A DNA stretch of 64,000 bases from Rhodopseudomonas palustris (lineage in GTDB: Bacteria > Pseudomonadota > Alphaproteobacteria > Rhizobiales > Xanthobacteraceae): the NCBI RefSeq assembly GCF_007005445.1, contig NZ_CP041387.1, forward strand, positions 1,612,001 through 1,676,000. Reading direction: 5' to 3'. How positions within the stretch are numbered: the first letter of the stretch is position 1; every line of letters starts with the position of its first letter. The position numbers were made by a program, and so were the translations under genes. Positions 37,609 through 48,223 of this stretch are shown in pieces. The notes under the pieces are model-generated. The model saw only the letters and a program-made list of their open reading frames with translations. It was not told the DNA's origin and made no database searches.

Positions 37609-38442
37609 ATGTCCCAGACGGCAACGGACCATTCTTCTACCGAAGACCCTGATCGCTGGTACTGCACCAATATGGTGGGCGTGCCGGTCGGTCTGATCGG
37701 CTCGACGGCGTTCAATCGCTGCCTGCGGCGGATCACCATCCATGGCACGCGAGAGACCCATCCGGGACTGTTCCGGCTGCTGGCGGCCTGTGAGTATCCG
37801 GCGACTGCTGCCGAGGTGTTCGAGCATTACATGGAGCTCGAGTTCGGGCTCGCGCCGGGAGCGCAGCAGCCCGGCTCAGCGCGGCATCCGACCAGCTATC
37901 TCGATCTGCTACGCGGCTGGGGCGTCGAATCCGATTGCCCGAAGGCAGCGGTGCTGAAGGGCTGGGTCGAGAGCCGGTTCGGGCTGGTGCCGACCTTCCA
38001 CAAGCAGCGGCTCGGGCTGTTTCCATCGGCGGCGTGGGCGACTTACCTGCAGGAAAAGACCGACGCCCGCTTTCACAACAACTGCATCTTCCAGCAGTTC
38101 GACCTGCTGTACGAATACTGCCAATGGAGCATCCGCCGCTTCAAGACACCGGGCCCGCGCTTCGTGCGGTTGTGGCGCGGCACCAATGATGTCGAGGATC
38201 AGTTGATCGATGGCGATGCCCGTCGCCGTCTGTGCACAGTGCGGCTGAACAATCTGGTGTCGTTCAGCGATTCCAAGGAGCGCGCCGAGGAGTTCGGCGA
38301 CTGGGTGCTTGAGACCGAGGTACCGACGGTGAAGCTGCTGTTCTTCCCCGGCCTGCTGCAGCGCCAGGTGCTCGGCTATGAAGGCGAGCTTCTGGTGATC
38401 GGTGGAAACTACAAGGTGCGGGCGTATCACGGATGGTTTTGA
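37609..38442 (+). CDS. draT: DraT, dinitrogenase reductase ADP-ribosyltransferase
   Basis: This is a 277-residue NAD-dependent ADP-ribosyltransferase. Signature stretches include STAFNRCLRRITIHGTRETHPGLF, the NNCIFQQFDLLYEYCQWSIRRF region and FVRLWRGTNDVEDQ, where the Arg fits the NAD-binding site. DraT modifies Arg100 of nitrogenase iron protein to switch off nitrogen fixation on ammonium or dark shift. It is convergent with the anf cluster, whose AnfH carries the target Arg. ATG 37609 is preferred; GTG 37576 would add 11 residues. No draG is seen in this window. Confidence 0.93.
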   Translation: MSQTATDHSSTEDPDRWYCTNMVGVPVGLIGSTAFNRCLRRITIHGTRETHPGLFRLLAACEYPATAAEVFEHYMELEFGLAPGAQQPGSARHPTSYLDLLRGWGVESDCPKAAVLKGWVESRFGLVPTFHKQRLGLFPSAAWATYLQEKTDARFHNNCIFQQFDLLYEYCQWSIRRFKTPGPRFVRLWRGTNDVEDQLIDGDARRRLCTVRLNNLVSFSDSKERAEEFGDWVLETEVPTVKLLFFPGLLQRQVLGYEGELLVIGGNYKVRAYHGWF

Positions 38443-38491
38443 GGGCCGTTGTGCAGGATATCGTCTCGGTTCGGTGACGGCCTATCAACGA

Positions 38492-38595
38492 GTCATTCCG
38501 GGGCGCTCGCGTCAGCGAGCGAGCCCGGAATCTCGGCCACGCAGAATAACCTCGGGATTCCGGGTTCGCGGCCTTTCGGCCGCGCCCGGAATGAC
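38492..38595. repeat. Dispersed palindromic repeat, intact copy 3
   Basis: A 104-base palindrome opening GTCATTCCGGGGCGCTCGCG and closing with CGCGCCCGGAATGAC, with inner arms CCCGGAATC and GATTCCGGG. It lies between the convergent 3' ends of draT (38442) and the Anf3-like gene (38613), which suits a two-way terminator. Confidence 0.85.
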
Positions 38596-38612
38596 GTGCG
38601 GAGACGGAAGAA

Positions 38613-39143
38613 TTATTCCGTCTCGCCGGGCTGCTCGGGGCGCGGTTCGCCGAAGCCGTAGGCTTTGCCCTTGATGCTGTCGATGTCGATCCGGATCACC
38701 TTGGTGATGCCGAGCTTTTCCGCCGGATAGTCGAATTTGCGGTCGGTGAAGCGGCTGACGATCAGGTCGAGTGCTCGGGTCTTCTCGGCGACGTCGTCGA
38801 CGAAATTGGCGCGGCCGAAGCCGATCACGGTGCGGTGCTTGGCTTCGAAATCGCAGGCGGCGTCCGCCGTGACGACGCCGTGTTCGGTCGTCACCTCAAA
38901 GCAGACGCGGTTGTTGGTCTTGAGAATCTCGATCTTGGTGCCGGCGCTGGCCGAATGGACGTACAGCGCCTTGCCGTCGAAGCCGTAGAACACCGGTACC
39001 AGGAACGGCACATTGTCCCGCGCCAGCGCCAGATGCAGCACCTTGTCGCTGGCCAGGATCGCATCGATCTCGGTGCGATCGGTGATTTCGCGGCTCCGCC
39101 GCCGCATCGGTCGGGCCAACAGGTCGGAGGCGACGTCGGTCAT
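38613..39143 (-). CDS. anf3: Anf3-like split-barrel (PNPOx-fold) protein
   Basis: This is a 176-residue protein of the pyridoxamine-phosphate-oxidase-like split-barrel family. Recognisable parts are IDAILASDKVLHLALARDNVPFLVPVFYGFDGKALYVHSA and a later FGRANFVDD segment. It is the last gene of the anfHDGK-anfO cluster, the position of Anf3. In Azotobacter, Anf3 is a heme- and FAD-binding oxidase thought to lower oxygen near the iron-only nitrogenase. The cofactors cannot be read from the sequence. It lies 57 bases after the preceding gene and is probably in the same transcript. Confidence 0.75.
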   Translation of the reverse strand: MTDVASDLLARPMRRRSREITDRTEIDAILASDKVLHLALARDNVPFLVPVFYGFDGKALYVHSASAGTKIEILKTNNRVCFEVTTEHGVVTADAACDFEAKHRTVIGFGRANFVDDVAEKTRALDLIVSRFTDRKFDYPAEKLGITKVIRIDIDSIKGKAYGFGEPRPEQPGETE

Positions 39144-39200
39144 TGCAGATCTCCTTATGGTGCGGTGCTCCGGCCTAGCCGGTGCCGCTGGATCGGATCG

Positions 39201-39791
39201 TCAGCAGGCGCAGGACAGTTTCGAGGCCAGCGCCTTGATGTCGGTGTTCATCTTCGGCACCGGATAGCGCGCTTGCACGGACGGGCAGGCTTCGAGCGCC
39301 GTCATGGCCTGCGCAGGCAGGCCGCGAGTGCGTGCACCGGCGAGGATGAAGTCGCGATAGTCGCGGCTCGGCGGCTGTTGCGGCCCCATCTCGGTCTTAC
39401 GGTGAAACAGTGCGTCGAGGACCTGGCCGCTCGCGTCGATCACTTCGACCGGGTAGTGGAAGTACGATCCGCCGCCGTCGAGCTTGACGCCCTGCCAGGC
39501 ATCGAAGCGATCGAGCTCGGTGGCCGACAGCTCGTAGACCACGCCCCACACCTCAGCGCCGGGCTCGTCCACCAGCGTTTCGAGGCCGCTGTCCCAAACT
39601 TCCGAATGGCCGTGGAAGCCGAGCCGGTAGTCCGGCAGCCGGGCGATCGCGCGGATCTTCGGCTGGCACAGCCGCACCATGATGTGCTCGGGGTTCAGCG
39701 TCGCCCCATAGGCAAACAGCAGCGTGGTCGGCCGGCGGGCGGGCTTCGCGCGCGGCGCGGTCGGGAGCGGCGTGGTGAGCGTCGGGGTCAT
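39201..39791 (-). CDS. Gamma-glutamylcyclotransferase-like Anf accessory protein
   Basis: This is a 196-residue protein with an AIG2/gamma-glutamylcyclotransferase fold: LLFAYGATLNPEHI at the start (the family has YGSxL), GVVYELSATELDRFDAWQGV in the middle and a basic, Pro-rich N-terminus. A Cys pair ends the protein (LSCAC). It overlaps anfO by 4 bases and lies in the place of the anf2/anfR-type gene in other Anf clusters. Whether it has cyclotransferase activity is unknown. A role in iron-only cofactor assembly or glutathione chemistry is a guess. Confidence 0.65.
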   Translation of the reverse strand: MTPTLTTPLPTAPRAKPARRPTTLLFAYGATLNPEHIMVRLCQPKIRAIARLPDYRLGFHGHSEVWDSGLETLVDEPGAEVWGVVYELSATELDRFDAWQGVKLDGGGSYFHYPVEVIDASGQVLDALFHRKTEMGPQQPPSRDYRDFILAGARTRGLPAQAMTALEACPSVQARYPVPKMNTDIKALASKLSCAC

Positions 39792-40480
39792 GTCGCTTCT
39801 GCCTGTGGTTTCGGGGTGATGGTGGCGGTGACGCTGAGGCCGGGCAGCTCCATGATCTCGGCGTCCATATCGAGCGCGCGCATCGCGCGGGAAAACCAGC
39901 GCGGAATGTGGTCGCAGACGAGATCGAGCTGACGGAATGGCGTGCCGGTGAGGAACGGGATCAGGATGTCCCAGGAGTTCAGGCCGGGATCATCCTGCAG
40001 CAGCCGCACCAGATCGAGCCGGAAGTGACCGCTGTCGTCATCGCCGATCAGTACCGGCTTGATCTCGTCGAGATCGCTGTCTGCACCGCCCTGACGATGG
40101 CGCCGTCGGCGCGAGCGTCGTTCGGCGCGTGAAGCCTTGGTGCTCTGTTGCGCGCGCTCGTTCTCCTTGCGGGCGATGGTTTCGAGCTGGGCGAACAGCG
40201 GACCGTGCGACTGCCAGGTCTGCACGCCCATCTCCTGCAGCAGCGAATTGACGACGCCGCGCACGCTCCTGGAGAGAAACAGCCGGCAATCTTCCAGTTC
40301 GGGGACCATCGCGGCGAGCGAGGCGTGGATCTGGGCAAGCCCATCGTCCGGCCGTACCGCGAAGCGGATCGTCTTGCGAACCTTCCAGACTTCGCCGTGC
40401 TGTTCGAACAGCAGGATCACGCCCTTGTCCGAGACCTTTGTGATCTCGCCCTCGGCGTCGACATAAGCTGCGATCTTCAT
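39788..40480 (-). CDS. anfO: AnfO, iron-only nitrogenase accessory protein
   Basis: This is a 230-residue AnfO-family protein, found only with iron-only nitrogenases and needed for full diazotrophic growth with them. The N-terminus is MKIAAYVDAEGEITKVSDKG, followed by a strongly basic segment (ASRAERRSRRRRHRQ, about residues 110-140) and a conserved C-half (WDILIPFLTGTPFRQLDLVCDHIPRWF). ATG 40480 was chosen; a longer in-frame reading begins inside the intercistronic hairpin. Its stop overlaps the next gene start (ATGA). Confidence 0.85.
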   Translation of the reverse strand: MKIAAYVDAEGEITKVSDKGVILLFEQHGEVWKVRKTIRFAVRPDDGLAQIHASLAAMVPELEDCRLFLSRSVRGVVNSLLQEMGVQTWQSHGPLFAQLETIARKENERAQQSTKASRAERRSRRRRHRQGGADSDLDEIKPVLIGDDDSGHFRLDLVRLLQDDPGLNSWDILIPFLTGTPFRQLDLVCDHIPRWFSRAMRALDMDAEIMELPGLSVTATITPKPQAEAT

Positions 40481-40512
40481 CGGTTGTCTCGCGGCCGTCA
40501 GGAGAAAGAAGA

Positions 40513-40546
40513 GTCCGGCGGCGGACATGGCAAACCGCCGCCGGAC
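40513..40546 (-). terminator. Perfect 12-bp intercistronic hairpin between anfK and anfO
   Basis: GTCCGGCGGCGG pairs perfectly with CCGCCGCCGGAC across a 10-base loop, in the 82-base gap after anfK. No T-tract follows, so partial attenuation or 3'-end protection of the anfHDGK message is more likely than full termination. It would lower expression of the accessory genes relative to the structural genes. Confidence 0.7.
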
Positions 40547-40562
40547 CAGATCTTGAGCGTGG

Positions 40563-41948
40563 TCACCACACGTTCAGGATCCATTCGCGGTTCTTCTTGA
40601 CCTCCATGTCGCCAAACAGCGTGTTGGCCATCTGTTCGGCGAGCCAGGTTGCGCCGGCGTAGCCGACCACGGGATAGCGATACAGGCCGGCGCGGTCGTA
40701 GGTCGGGAAGCCGACCCGCAGCATCGGGATGTTGTAGTCGATCGCGACGAACCGTCCCTTGGAGTGGCCGAGGATCAGGTCGAGTTCGAGGCCTTTCTTG
40801 ATGCGGTCTTCGAGTTCGAACAGATCGGCGTTGGTGATGATCTCCATCGGGTAGTCGACGTTGGCCTTGAGCGCCGCGATCCGCGGGTCGTTGGCGTAGC
40901 CGGCGTTCTCGTCGCCGAGCAGCAGCAGCACCGGCTTCATGCCGAGATCGAGGCAGTATTCGGCGAGACCGAGCACGAGATCGGGGTTGCCGTAGATCGC
41001 CACCTTCTTGTCGGCCAGGAACATGTGGGCGAGGTCGGTGATGGCGTCGAGCGCGACGCCGCGCTCCTTGACCAGCGATTCCGGGATCGGCTTGCCGGTC
41101 ATGTCCTTGACGTTACGGAGGAAGGTGTCGGTGTTGCGGATCCCGATCGGGGTCGGGCCGATCACCGCCGGCACGTCCCAGCGGGTCTGCAGCCAGGTCG
41201 CGGCGGCGCCGCCTTCGTAGCGGTTGAGCGCGATGGTGCCTTGCGCGTCCGCAGTCGCAGTCAGCTCGGCAATCGTGGTCGAGCCGTGCGACACCGCGCT
41301 CTTGTCCGGCATCAGCGGGCTGTCGAAGCTCTCGATCTCGAACAGCACGTTGGCCTCGACCTGCATCTCGGCCAACAGATGCTTGAGCTCCTTGACATCG
41401 CCCGGATTGACCCAGCCGGTGATCAGATTGATCTTGAGGCTCGGCTTGTCCTTCTTGGAGAAGTGCTTGACGAAGTCGCGCACCGCGACGTCGTAGCCCG
41501 TCACCATGCTGCCGACGAAGCTCGGGCAGTGGATCGGGATCAGATGGACCTCGCGGTCCGGATACTTCACGTCGAGCAGCTCTTCCTGCAGCTTGGTGAC
41601 GACGCCGTCGACGTCGTCGCCGATCACCTCGGTCGAGCAGGTGGTGATGATCGGCACCACCTTGACGTGGGGATAGCGCATCAGCAGCACGTCGACCGCT
41701 TCCTCGACGCGGTCGAGCGCGCCGAACACCGCGCCGTCCTCGTGTACCGAGGACGAGGCGATTTCGAAGCTCTCCTTCAGGTGCTGCGAGATCAGGAGGC
41801 GGACGAACATCACGCAGCCCTGGCCGCCGTGGACGATGCCGATGCAGTCCTTGATGCCGATCGAGGCGTATTGCGCGCCGGCCGGCTGGCAGGTGAAGAT
41901 CGGATTGATGGTGCCGATCCGGTCCTTCGGCTTGAATTGACAGTTCAT
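40563..41948 (-). CDS. anfK: AnfK, iron-only nitrogenase beta subunit
   Basis: This is a 461-residue beta subunit of the FeFe protein. P-cluster cysteines are visible at Cys20 (IFTCQPAG), Cys45 (GGQGCVMF) and Cys104 (TTCSTEVIGDD). It forms the (alpha-beta-delta)2 complex with AnfD and AnfG. The length is shorter than NifK, which has an extra N-terminal extension, and this fits Anf or Vnf K. It starts 13 bases after anfG. The downstream hairpin separates it from the accessory genes. Confidence 0.96.
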   Translation of the reverse strand: MNCQFKPKDRIGTINPIFTCQPAGAQYASIGIKDCIGIVHGGQGCVMFVRLLISQHLKESFEIASSSVHEDGAVFGALDRVEEAVDVLLMRYPHVKVVPIITTCSTEVIGDDVDGVVTKLQEELLDVKYPDREVHLIPIHCPSFVGSMVTGYDVAVRDFVKHFSKKDKPSLKINLITGWVNPGDVKELKHLLAEMQVEANVLFEIESFDSPLMPDKSAVSHGSTTIAELTATADAQGTIALNRYEGGAAATWLQTRWDVPAVIGPTPIGIRNTDTFLRNVKDMTGKPIPESLVKERGVALDAITDLAHMFLADKKVAIYGNPDLVLGLAEYCLDLGMKPVLLLLGDENAGYANDPRIAALKANVDYPMEIITNADLFELEDRIKKGLELDLILGHSKGRFVAIDYNIPMLRVGFPTYDRAGLYRYPVVGYAGATWLAEQMANTLFGDMEVKKNREWILNVW

Positions 41949-41961
41949 GGCGAGGGTCCAA

Positions 41962-42402
41962 TCAATAGTGCTTGTCGGTCAGCTCTTCGTTGAGCGACCC
42001 GGTGACGGTGAGATAGTCGATACGGGCGTGCAGCTCCTTCATCAGCGCCTTGATGTCCTCTTTGGACATCTCGGCAAGCCACGGGCAGGTCGCCTGATAG
42101 GCGCGCTGCAGCGTCACCGAATCGACCCAGTAGCAGCGGTCTTCCGGCGTCTGTGGCGTGAAAGGCTCGCCGGCGAGCAGCTTGGCGGCGATGCCGAGGA
42201 TGCCCTCGTTCTGCCGCTTGCGGTCCCACGTCCGCGAATGGAACTGCCAGAGGCAGTTCTTCATGACCCAGTCGACCATCTGGTCGACACGGGCCTTGGT
42301 GACGTCGTCGAGCGCCTCATAGGCGGCGAGCGAGGCGGCCGCCGCGGCGGCGTCGGCCGGGAACGGATGCTCCGAGGTGACTTTGTAGGTGATCTTGGTC
42401 AT
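41962..42402 (-). CDS. anfG: AnfG, iron-only nitrogenase delta subunit
   Basis: This is a 146-residue delta subunit, present only in alternative nitrogenases. Conserved residues include VDWVMKNCLWQFHSRTWDRKRQNEGIL and CYWVDSVTLQRAYQ. It lies between anfD and anfK, 12 and 13 bases from each, in the order typical of Anf clusters. Absence of such a gene in Mo systems confirms an alternative nitrogenase. The extra length over some AnfG proteins comes from an Ala-rich N-terminal segment. Confidence 0.96.
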   Translation of the reverse strand: MTKITYKVTSEHPFPADAAAAAASLAAYEALDDVTKARVDQMVDWVMKNCLWQFHSRTWDRKRQNEGILGIAAKLLAGEPFTPQTPEDRCYWVDSVTLQRAYQATCPWLAEMSKEDIKALMKELHARIDYLTVTGSLNEELTDKHY

Positions 42403-42414
42403 GGGGCTCTCGTC

Positions 42415-44920
<2,506 letters not shown>

Positions 44921-44925
44921 TTAAG

Positions 44926-44941
44926 AGCAACGGGCGTGCCA
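44926..44941 (-). promoter_or_regulatory. Sigma-54 promoter of anfHDGK
   Basis: On the - strand the element reads TGGCACGCCCGTTGCT, an exact match to the -24/-12 consensus TGGCACN5TTGCW. It is 66 bases upstream of the anfH start. AnfA, encoded upstream, is the expected activator. Confidence 0.88.
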
Positions 44942-45328
44942 ACGTGCGCGCACGTCTTGGCGCGAAAGCGGAAGTACGCGAAAGGGAAAAAGCCAAGCGC
45001 GGGTTGCTGGCGACGGATGCTAAGCGTTCGCAGGCATCCGAGATGATGCGATGATGAAGTCGGGCGAGGGAGCGCCGAGAACGCCCGTGGATTGGTCACT
45101 GTGTTCGGTGGCGACGACGACCAAGAAAGCGCACCGGAGACGACGCCTCAGGTCTCGTGTCGCGAGCTGGCGATCGAAATGTTCGTTCGACGTAAATTCT
45201 GGAAGAGGCGTGACGCGAGCCGTAACTTTCGGTCAGTTTGCGCCGGGCTCGAGGAAAGTCACGTCCAGTGTAAATTTCGATGCCCAGAGTTACCGGGTGG
45301 TCGATTACGCGGACGCTCTGCGCCAACG
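44942..45328. other. Upstream region of anfH with no gene
   Basis: This 387-base gap lies between the anfH promoter and the anfA terminator. It should hold the activator sites for AnfA. I see no gene and no unambiguous TGT-N10-ACA motif. Small ORFs here have no recognisable features. Confidence 0.5.
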
Positions 45329-45356
45329 CAAAACGGCGGCCCGTGAGAGCCGCCGT
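45329..45356 (-). terminator. Rho-independent terminator of anfA
   Basis: On the - strand an 8-bp GC-rich stem (ACGGCGGC / GCCGCCGT) with an 8-base loop is followed by TTTTGCG. It lies 32 bases after the anfA stop and separates anfA from the anfH promoter. Confidence 0.75.
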
Positions 45357-45387
45357 CGGAAGTTTCGATGCACAAGATGAGAGGGCG

Positions 45388-47010
45388 TCAGCTCCGCGGC
45401 CGGAGTCCTGCGGTGCGGAACGTCTTGTAGGTGAGGCCGTGCCGATCCATTCGCAGGCCGAGCATCCGGCGCGTCAGGCCGAGCGCCGTGGCCGCGTGGC
45501 CGACATTGCCGTTGGAGGCTTTCAGCGCCTCGACGATCATTTCGTATTCGACCGCGGTGACGCGGTCCTCCAGCGTGCCGCTGAAGCCGGTGCCGGTCTC
45601 GGTCGGCGTCTGCAGCGAGGGTGGCAGGTCGTAGCCGTGAATCACGCCTTCGTCCGCCAGGATCACCGAGCGCTCGATCACGTTCTCCAGCTCGCGGACA
45701 TTGCCGGGCCAGTGATAGCTCATCAGCATGTTGATCGCCGGGGTCGAGATCCGTCTGATCGGCTTGCCGATTTCGGCCGAATAGGTGGTGACGAAGTGGT
45801 CGGCGAGGGTGATCACGTCGGAGCCGCGATCGCGCAGCGGCGGGATGGTGATCGGGAATACGTTGAGCCGATAGAACAGATCTTCGCGGAAGGTGCCGGC
45901 CGCGACCATCTCGGCAAGGTTGCGGTTGGTGGCGGCGATGATCCGGACGTCGACCTTGACCGATCTGGCGCCGCCGACCCTTTCGAACGTCCGTTCCTGC
46001 AGCACGCGGAGCAGCTTGGCCTGGGTCGGCAAGCTGAGCTCGCCGACCTCGTCGAGAAAGATCGTACCGCCGGAGGCTTGCTCGAAATAGCCCTTGTGGG
46101 TGGCGACCGCGCTGGTGAAGGCGCCGCGCTCGTGGCCGAACAGTTCGCTTTCCGCGAGCGCTTCCGGCAGCGCCGCGCAGTTCGCCTTGATGAAGGGGCC
46201 GTCGGCGACCGGACTGTTGTAGTGCAGGGCGCTCGCCACCAGCTCCTTGCCGACGCCGCTTTCGCCGAGCAGCAGCACGGTGGCTTTGGTCGAGGCCACC
46301 TTGTGCACCATGGCGTAGACGTCCTGCATCGGCTTGGAATTGCCGATGATATTGGCCGGGCGAAACCGCTGCTTCAGCTCGCTTTTCAGCCTACGGTTCT
46401 CGGCTTCGAGCCGTACCTTGTCGACGTTCTCGATCAGATAGAGTTCGACCGCCGGCGCGATCAGCGAGGCGACCATGGCGAGCAGCTCGGCGTCCTGCTT
46501 GAGCAGCCGCTGGTTCATATAGACGCGCTCGGCGCAGATCGTGCCGAGCACCTTCTGCGCGAGCACGATCGGTACGCAGAAGAACGCCAGCTTGTCCTGT
46601 TTGCGGCCCTTGTGGGCGCGGGTGCGATCGAGAAAGTCCGGGCTGTCGATCACCCGCGGGATGATGATCGGCTTGCCGGTCTCGACCACCTTGCCGGTGA
46701 TTCCCTCGCCGGGCGCATAGATGCCGCGGCCTTTTTCCTCGTCCGTCAGTCCGAAACTGTCGTGGATGAAGATCGCGTCGGAGCGGTGGTCGTACAGCAT
46801 CATCACGCCGCGCTGCATCCGCATCTGCTGGCGCATGCCGTCGAGCACGATCGATACCAGCGTGGCGAGATCGGCGTTCTGTGTCAGCACCTGATTGATG
46901 CGAAACAGGATCTGCAGCACGTTGACCCGGCACTCGCCGGTAAAACAGTGGGTGAATTCGTCGACCAGGCCCTCAGGCTCGGCGTGTCGATCGACATCGA
47001 GCGCGGTCAT
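45388..47010 (-). CDS. anfA: AnfA, sigma-54-dependent activator of iron-only nitrogenase
   Basis: This is a 540-residue NifA/VnfA/AnfA-type activator. An N-terminal GAF domain (about 35-190) is preceded by a CX4C pair (Cys22, Cys27), reminiscent of the Fe-S-binding cysteines of VnfA. The AAA+ domain (about 215-450) has Walker A GESGVGKE (249-256), and the Fis-type helix-turn-helix at the C-terminus is [20 protein letters not shown]. The sigma-54 contact loop reads GAFTSA (296-301) rather than GAFTGA. ATG 47010 follows AAGGAG; a longer in-frame reading adds unlikely sequence. It lies upstream of anfHDGK on the same strand and should activate its promoter. Confidence 0.93.
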   Translation of the reverse strand: MTALDVDRHAEPEGLVDEFTHCFTGECRVNVLQILFRINQVLTQNADLATLVSIVLDGMRQQMRMQRGVMMLYDHRSDAIFIHDSFGLTDEEKGRGIYAPGEGITGKVVETGKPIIIPRVIDSPDFLDRTRAHKGRKQDKLAFFCVPIVLAQKVLGTICAERVYMNQRLLKQDAELLAMVASLIAPAVELYLIENVDKVRLEAENRRLKSELKQRFRPANIIGNSKPMQDVYAMVHKVASTKATVLLLGESGVGKELVASALHYNSPVADGPFIKANCAALPEALAESELFGHERGAFTSAVATHKGYFEQASGGTIFLDEVGELSLPTQAKLLRVLQERTFERVGGARSVKVDVRIIAATNRNLAEMVAAGTFREDLFYRLNVFPITIPPLRDRGSDVITLADHFVTTYSAEIGKPIRRISTPAINMLMSYHWPGNVRELENVIERSVILADEGVIHGYDLPPSLQTPTETGTGFSGTLEDRVTAVEYEMIVEALKASNGNVGHAATALGLTRRMLGLRMDRHGLTYKTFRTAGLRPRS

Positions 47011-47425
47011 GCACGATGCTCCTTGCGGCGGATAGCGATGACGGGAGAGGGCGATCGGCGGCGGCACGAAGCGACGGCAGTGAGAATGATCGCGATCCAG
47101 CGCGTGCTTGCGATCGGCATGGACGAGCTCCAACCATCGAGCCGCGAGACGCGGTCGAGTTGCTAACGGCTGGGAACCCTCGTTCCTGATGATGACGGAC
47201 GCTTACGGCGTGGGTCGCGACGAAGATAGCAAAACCGCCGCGAGATGGAAGTCCGCCGTCCGGCCGACGAGGGCTGCGATAATCGCGCGGCAACGTGCCG
47301 CCGATCTCGATCGACAATCGTCGCCGGCCGTTGATGCCGCCGCCTCAGCCGAGCAAGTCAGATGAGCTTTCGCTCGATCCGTTGTGTCGACTTTGGGCGG
47401 ATGTTCGCTGTGGACGGTGCCTGAG
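47011..47425. other. Intergenic region upstream of anfA
   Basis: This 415-base gap lies between the end of nrdG and anfA. It should contain the anfA promoter. I find no sigma-54 consensus (a GGCACGTTGC stretch at about 47286-47295 lacks the 5-base spacer) and no convincing gene. The ribosome site AAGGAG for anfA lies at its left end. Confidence 0.5.
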
Positions 47426-48058
47426 TCAGGAGGCGACGGAGCGGAACGGCTGTACGCGCGTGCGTCCGGCGCCCAGGGAGCCGAGATCGGCAGACAGCCG
47501 TTCCAGCGCGGACGCTTCAAGCAGATCCGGGTGAACGGTCGTGCGCAGGTCGCAACTCACCCCGCTGCCGAGCACAAGCGCAAGGCTGGCGCGCGCGCCG
47601 TCGCCGCTGCCGGCGACGCCGGTGATCCGATCGTACTCGGCGAACGGCGCTTTGACGTCGAAGCCGATCCAGTCGAGCAGCGGCAGGACGCGTGCGAGGC
47701 GTTCAGGATAAGGCCCCGCAGTGTGCAGTCCGATGCGAAAGCCGAGCGAGCGCACGGCCGCGATCGCCAGCGGAAGATCCGACTGCAGCGTCGGCTCGCC
47801 GCCGGAGAACACCACTCCGTCGAGCAGCCCGCGCCTTGTCTCCAGGAATGCGAACACGTCCTGCCACGCCAGTTGATCCGGCCCGCGGGCCGGCAGCAGA
47901 TGCGGGTTGTGGCAGTAGCCGCACTGCCAGGGACAGCCTTGGCAGAACACGGTCGCGACCAGCTCGCCCGGCCAGTCGCAGGTCGACAGCCGGACGAGAC
48001 CGCCGATCCGCAGCTCAGCCGAGCTTGGCGCGGGCTTCGGTGAAGTACTTGCGGTCAT
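47426..48058 (-). CDS. nrdG: NrdG, class III RNR activase (radical SAM)
   Basis: This is a 210-residue radical-SAM activase. The cluster-binding motif is CPWQCGYC (Cys42, Cys46, Cys49), and the SAM-contact GGEP is in VVFSGGEPTLQ. It generates the glycyl radical on the class III ribonucleotide reductase. The start overlaps the preceding small glycyl-radical gene by 44 bases. It ends the nrdD operon. Confidence 0.92.
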   Translation of the reverse strand: MTASTSPKPAPSSAELRIGGLVRLSTCDWPGELVATVFCQGCPWQCGYCHNPHLLPARGPDQLAWQDVFAFLETRRGLLDGVVFSGGEPTLQSDLPLAIAAVRSLGFRIGLHTAGPYPERLARVLPLLDWIGFDVKAPFAEYDRITGVAGSGDGARASLALVLGSGVSCDLRTTVHPDLLEASALERLSADLGSLGAGRTRVQPFRSVAS

Positions 48059-48206
48059 TGAATTCGCCGATCTTGCCGCGGTTGAACGAGGCGACGGGAC
48101 GGTGATAGCCCATCACCCGGGTCCAGATCTCGCAGGGTTGGCGCTCGGCATCGGTCAGCTCGATGGCTTCGGTGGGAGTGGTGGGGATGGTGACGTGTGC
48201 GTTCAT
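48015..48206 (-). CDS. Stand-alone glycyl-radical domain of class III RNR
   Basis: This is a 63-residue protein matching the C-terminal end of NrdD: CEIWTRVMGYHRPVASFNRGKIGEFNDRKYF, where Gly33 in RVMGYHRP corresponds to the radical Gly in RVCGYLG of E. coli NrdD. It has its own ribosome site (AAGGAA 8 bases before the ATG) and starts 17 bases after the nrdD stop, so it is a separate gene rather than a frameshift. It should pair with NrdD to complete the active enzyme. It overlaps nrdG by 44 bases. Confidence 0.85.
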   Translation of the reverse strand: MNAHVTIPTTPTEAIELTDAERQPCEIWTRVMGYHRPVASFNRGKIGEFNDRKYFTEARAKLG

Positions 48207-48223
48207 CTCTCTATTCCTTCTGG

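Noticed and set aside
47284..47298. Sigma-54 promoter for anfA
   Set aside because: GGCAC is followed directly by GTTGC without the required 5-base spacer.
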